Shown: piece by piece, positions 63,927 to 64,000 of the stretch
Position numbering within the stretch: position 1 is the stretch's first letter
How the letters are laid out: each line of letters begins with the position of its first letter
Assembly: GCA_964017125.1 (NCBI GenBank)
Contig: OZ024902.1
Coordinates: 51,958,309-52,022,308, forward strand
DNA: 64,000 bases
Direction of reading: 5' to 3'
Source: Flabesymbios commensalis
Lineage: Eukaryota > Annelida > Polychaeta > Terebellida > Flabelligeridae
Notes under the pieces: model-generated
The model's database searches: none
What the model was told of the DNA's origin: nothing
The model's input: the letters and a program-made list of their open reading frames with translations, nothing else
Translations under genes and position numbers: made by a program

Positions 63927-64000
63927 CTTAAAAAAAAACGAAAACAGTTGACACCTGTCAGTAAACCTAAAACATGTTAAAGAAAATAATTGAAAAAAAA

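Overview
The window looks like AT-rich, intron-rich, repeat-dense DNA of a marine invertebrate, most plausibly a mollusc or another lophotrochozoan. The organism is an inference: no species-specific marker is visible. There is no bacterial gene organisation, no CRISPR array, no rRNA, no stand-alone tRNA, and I saw no retrovirus, LTR element or Polinton.

One host gene is recognisable. Ten exons on the minus strand (63926 down to 32020) have GT-AG ends and phases that all join, giving 466 residues of the C-terminal half of a thioredoxin/PDI-fold protein. It resembles TXNDC16 (ERp90), an ER-luminal protein; its N-terminal half lies beyond base 64000. The last intron is 19.6 kb. Its final exon has an in-frame stop 5 bases before a good splice donor, so the C-terminus is uncertain. 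I found no convincing gene in 1-32000.

Most of the rest is non-autonomous DNA transposons. (1) Six families of about 230-250 bp elements have TTAA target sites and ends that usually begin CCCTT, the signature of piggyBac-like MITEs; I call them PBm1 to PBm6. Five of the six carry a central hairpin of similar design, in three of them with nearly the same sequence, and copies abut or nest with shared TTAA junctions. (2) More than twenty hairpins of about 100-110 bp begin CCAGCAAACA and end TGTTTGCTGG (called GH here). Their arm sequence differs between copies but matches within a copy. (3) Six elements share one design: an internal tandem array or repeated segment, a GC-rich stretch, a terminal hairpin and an A-rich end, all in the same direction. 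(4) There are also two Harbinger-like MITEs, a 1.19 kb hAT-like element, a head-to-head GGGCCC-ended palindrome, SINE copies and fragments, and three LINE remnants (one L1-like).

Between repeats lie a few unique, GC-balanced islands (near 3.2, 5.5, 10.9, 15.8, 28.7, 35.6, 37.5, 38.6 and 45.4 kb) that could be regulatory DNA; this is only a guess from composition and motifs. Bases 11301-11500 are an assembly gap of 200 N.
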